From: Erysipelotrichaceae bacterium 66202529
Lineage (GTDB): Bacteria; Bacillota_I; Bacilli_A; Erysipelotrichales; Erysipelotrichaceae
NCBI GenBank assembly: GCA_017161075.1
Contig: CP046174.1
Span: 1,426,001-1,490,000, forward strand
Reading direction: 5' to 3'
Length of the DNA: 64,000 nt
Shown one piece after another: positions 61,097 to 64,000 of this stretch. The position numbers and the translations under genes are program-made. Position 1 is the first letter of the stretch; each line of letters opens with the position of its first letter. The notes beneath the pieces were generated by a model. It saw only the letters and a list, made by a program, of their open reading frames with translations, did no database searches and had not been told where the DNA came from.

Positions 61097-63436
61097 TCAG
61101 CTATTTTGCTGCCAGAATTGTTTTACAGTCTCATGCAGCCGCTCGGGATCATTGATGACCTGAAACGACCGCATATGCGCCGGCAGAAGCCGCTGATAAA
61201 ACGGTGTTGTAAAACGCTCGTCAATCAATAATACAATGCCTTTATCCGCATGGGAACGAATGACTCTGCCTGCTGCCTGCAATACCTTGTTCATACCGGG
61301 AATTTGATAAGCATAGGCATATCCCATTGCGTTCTCTTCCTCAAAATGATCCCGCAGCAAATCCTGCTGGGGATTCACCTGGGGCAGTCCAACACCGATG
61401 ATAATTGTGCCAATCAGCTTTTCCCCTTTCAAATCGATCCCCTCGGAAAACATACCGCCCAGTACGCAGAACAGGACATGCAGATCCTTTGTCGTATTGA
61501 AATGATCGAGAAATGACTGCTTTTCCTCCTCCTTCATCCCACTTTCCTGGATGCTGACATGAATATCCGTGAATTGCTCCATAAAGACCTCTGCGACCTG
61601 CTTCATATACGTATAGCTGGGAAGAAATACGATATAATTGCCTTTTTTGGCACGCACTGCCCCATGGATCATGGCGGCAATCGCGGTAAGGCTAAAGCTG
61701 CGGTTACGATATCTGGTAGAAATGGCATCGCACACTATAATGCAGCGGTTTTGCGCAGAAAAAGGAGAGGGAAGAAACAGCCTTCTTGTTTTTCTTGTGG
61801 CTCCAAGCAAATCCTGATAATAATCGACAGGGGAAAGAGTGGCGGAGAAAAATATCGTACTGCGTCCTAGAGCGCAGGTTTCCCTTAACGGATGGGCTGG
61901 ATTCAGACAAAGCTGCTTCAGCACGATATCTGTACCCTGCTTCTCGTACCAGGTTATGAAATTCTCATCATAAAACTCCGCAATCCGGTTGTGATTGATG
62001 CATGTAAAATACAAATCGCGCAGCTCCTCATCCTGCGTATCCTCATGCTCACTCTGCAGATAGATGTCCATTTGTTCGATGACCTCAGCCAGGCGCTGCT
62101 TGATAGAAAGAAGCGGCTCCTTTTGATATAGAAAGTCCTGCCCCTTCTCCTCACACTGCTTTTTCAGCTGTAGAAATTCGCGATTGATCGCACGCAGAGC
62201 GGCATGCAGGGGCTTTCGGTGCTTGGGAATCCAGCGGGCTGCCTGTAGAAAAGCAGCCTTATGCAGCTCTGTGCTGTACATACTGCGGGCGCGGTCCACC
62301 AGGTTATGCGCTTCATCCACTAGAAATACATACTCCCCCTTTTCCATGAAAAAACGCTTCAAATAGACCCGGGGATCAAAAACATAATTATAATCACAGA
62401 CGATGACATCCCCATACAGGCTGGCATCCAGACTCAGCTCAAAGGGACAGATGCCATGCTCCTGTGCTTTTTTCTCAACGGCCTTACGGTCAATGAACTG
62501 TGTTTCCTGCAGCAGCTCATACAGCGCATCCTGACAGCGGTCGTAATACCCCTTTGCATAGGGACAGACCTCGGGATCACAGTTGCGAACCTCCTGAAAA
62601 CAGATTTTATCCTTGGCAGTGATAGCCACGCTCTTAAAGGCTACCTCCTGTTTGTACAGCAGATGCAGTGTATCATAAGCAACCGCGGCTGTAACATTTT
62701 TCGCACATAGATAAAACACCTTTTCCGCTTTTCCTTCACCGATAGCCTTTAATGCAGGAAATAAGGTGGAAATCGTTTTTCCGATACCGGTCGGTGCACA
62801 GGCGAACAGCTTTTCCCGATCGAGTATGGACTTATATACAGCAACAGCAAAATCACGCTGTCCGCTGCGGTATTGTGCAAATGGAAACTTCAGCTCCTTT
62901 AAGGTTCTGGATGCACGGATTTTCAAATCTCTGCTCAAAGCCGCCCATTTTACATAGCGCTGCAGGGTATCCATATAAAACGCTGCCAGCTCCTCCCGCG
63001 TTTTTTCTTCCTCAAACTGCTTGATTTCCTCAGTATCAATCTGATAATAGGTCATCTGAATACAGAGTGAGGCTGCATCATGCTCCTGCAGATACATATG
63101 TCCATAGCAATAGGCCTGTGCTGCATGTACGAAGACAGGCTCCTGTAATTCGGAAAACGGAATTGCCGTTGTCTTGATTTCCTCAATCGTAACATGACCG
63201 TCCTCCCTGCGGATACCGTCTGCACGCCCTTCAATTTCAAACACGATATCATCCAGCTCACTGGACAGCTTCAAAAATACCTCACTCTCATAATCTCCCT
63301 GCGCTGCACTCTGCAGCATACGGTGGATCCGGCTGCCAAGATTAGCCCGCTCTATGGATGGTGCTGCTGTTACCAAATCTCCGCCAATCCATACCGATTC
63401 CACCAAGGCACGTACTGACATTTTGCAGTGAAACAC
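61097..63436 (-). CDS. PD-(D/E)XK nuclease-like domain fused to XPD/DinG-type helicase
   Basis: The protein of about 779 residues has an N-terminal RecB-like nuclease domain (about 1-170; GRADGI, EEIKTT for the D...ExK motif, HAAQAYCYGHMY). An XPD/DinG superfamily 2 helicase follows, with Walker A ACAPTGIGKTIS, four iron-sulfur cysteines (CFQEVRNCDPEVCPYA...DRC), VDEAHN (DEAH box), SATLSP, GMFSEGIDLKGEKL and QAAGRVIRS. It probably unwinds and cuts DNA in repair. The likely start is the GTG at 63436, with AAGGAGGG upstream; an ATG at 63421 is also in frame but lies inside the domain. It stands alone. Confidence 0.87.
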   Translation of the reverse strand: MFHCKMSVRALVESVWIGGDLVTAAPSIERANLGSRIHRMLQSAAQGDYESEVFLKLSSELDDIVFEIEGRADGIRREDGHVTIEEIKTTAIPFSELQEPVFVHAAQAYCYGHMYLQEHDAASLCIQMTYYQIDTEEIKQFEEEKTREELAAFYMDTLQRYVKWAALSRDLKIRASRTLKELKFPFAQYRSGQRDFAVAVYKSILDREKLFACAPTGIGKTISTLFPALKAIGEGKAEKVFYLCAKNVTAAVAYDTLHLLYKQEVAFKSVAITAKDKICFQEVRNCDPEVCPYAKGYYDRCQDALYELLQETQFIDRKAVEKKAQEHGICPFELSLDASLYGDVIVCDYNYVFDPRVYLKRFFMEKGEYVFLVDEAHNLVDRARSMYSTELHKAAFLQAARWIPKHRKPLHAALRAINREFLQLKKQCEEKGQDFLYQKEPLLSIKQRLAEVIEQMDIYLQSEHEDTQDEELRDLYFTCINHNRIAEFYDENFITWYEKQGTDIVLKQLCLNPAHPLRETCALGRSTIFFSATLSPVDYYQDLLGATRKTRRLFLPSPFSAQNRCIIVCDAISTRYRNRSFSLTAIAAMIHGAVRAKKGNYIVFLPSYTYMKQVAEVFMEQFTDIHVSIQESGMKEEEKQSFLDHFNTTKDLHVLFCVLGGMFSEGIDLKGEKLIGTIIIGVGLPQVNPQQDLLRDHFEEENAMGYAYAYQIPGMNKVLQAAGRVIRSHADKGIVLLIDERFTTPFYQRLLPAHMRSFQVINDPERLHETVKQFWQQNS

Positions 63437-63542
63437 ATGGATCCCTCCTTTATAAAGCTTCTGTATAGTAATTTTAGTCGTTTTTGTAGGATTATGCAAT
63501 GCAAGTACGGTATAATATACTGGTAAAAAGTGAGGAATGTCT

Positions 63543-64000
63543 ATGAAAGAATTTTATATAGGAGAAAATGATGCAGATCAGCGTGTGGATAAATTCATCC
63601 AGAAGACGATGAAAACCATGCCCAAAAGCCTGATGTATAAATATATAAGGAATAAGAAAATCAAGGTGAATCGAAAACGCTGTGAAATATCGCAGCGGCT
63701 GGCACTCGGTGATACCATGCAGTGCTACATAGCGGAGGAATTTTATGAAACACAAAGCATGCGGCAGTTTCTGCAGGTGCCCTCTACCCTTGATATCGTG
63801 TATGAGGATGAACACATCCTGTTGATCAATAAGCCGAAGGGCTTGCGGGCCCACAGTGATACCAGTGAGGTCCAGGATAATCTGGCTGACCGCCTGCTGC
63901 ATTATCTGTATGAGTCGCAGGAATATGATCCGGCTCATGAACAAAGCTTTACCCCGGCTCTGTGTCACCGCATTGACCGCAATACGCAGGGACTGGTGAT
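63543..64000 (+). CDS. RluA-family pseudouridine synthase, 5' part
   Basis: The first 152 residues are in the window and the gene runs past its end. It starts with an S4-like RNA-binding part (DADQRVDKFIQKTMK, KYIRNKKIKVNRKRCE) and enters the catalytic domain with IVYEDEHILLINKPKGLRAH and CHRIDRNTQGLVI, the family motif holding the catalytic Asp. It converts uridine to pseudouridine in rRNA or tRNA. GAGG precedes the ATG. The target site cannot be told from this part. Confidence 0.87.
   Translation, partial: MKEFYIGENDADQRVDKFIQKTMKTMPKSLMYKYIRNKKIKVNRKRCEISQRLALGDTMQCYIAEEFYETQSMRQFLQVPSTLDIVYEDEHILLINKPKGLRAHSDTSEVQDNLADRLLHYLYESQEYDPAHEQSFTPALCHRIDRNTQGLV

Overview
The window looks like chromosomal DNA from a mid-GC, anaerobic, probably spore-forming Firmicute. 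Gene content fits the Erysipelotrichia, for example a relative of [Clostridium] innocuum. This placement is inferred from the genes and was not tested by a search. Anaerobic markers are NrdD/NrdG ribonucleotide reductase, rubrerythrin, a group B-like [FeFe]-hydrogenase, a 4-hydroxybutyrate dehydrogenase-like enzyme and type III glutamine synthetase. A YunB homologue and a Cys/Pro-rich coat-like protein point to sporulation.

Layout. 0-6.6 kb: rhodanese end, tyrosine phosphatase, TrmH-like methyltransferase, an NAD synthetase whose glutaminase half has lost catalytic residues, an AI-2E family permease, an acetyltransferase and a DUF89 phosphatase. 6.6-12.6 kb: two tandem Na/Pi-PhoU transporters and glutamine synthetase III. 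13-16.7 kb: rubrerythrin, a Trk/Ktr potassium system and YunB. 16.7-17.4 kb: an orphan CRISPR array with type I-C-like repeats and no cas gene in the window. 17.5-21.1 kb: NrdD with a glutaredoxin-like tail, preceded by a MarR-NrdG fusion with two matching palindromes at its promoter. 21-24 kb: metallophosphoesterase, Mbeg1-like hydrolase, tRNA-Leu and tRNA-Cys. 24.8-31.9 kb: a candidate aminophosphonate locus (class V aminotransferase, two LicC/PntC-like nucleotidyltransferases, an ABC importer).

32.1-34.0 kb holds the most unusual object: one AAA-ATPase/PD-(D/E)XK gene interrupted by six short, GC-rich, hairpin-forming insertions. Five are 20-21 bp variants of one two-hairpin design in both orientations, and one is 53 bp. 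Removing all six restores the reading frame apart from one small indel.

34-45 kb: PHP phosphatase, thioredoxin/rhodanese pair, EFR1 ferredoxin, CopZ-like protein, DJ-1/PfpI protein, DUF134-NifX fusion, 4-hydroxybutyrate dehydrogenase, and a VTC/DUF4956/Cthe_2159-type surface operon. 45-55.7 kb: an EAL phosphodiesterase with a degenerate GGDEF domain, a second NAD synthetase with an intact glutaminase triad, a CDF transporter gene broken by a stop codon, hydrogenase, a 14-bp tandem repeat, aldehyde dehydrogenase and polysaccharide deacetylase. 55.8-64 kb: the Cys/Pro repeat protein, a HAD hydrolase, a Crp/Fnr regulator divergent from deoD-deoB, a nuclease-helicase fusion and the start of an RluA-type pseudouridine synthase.
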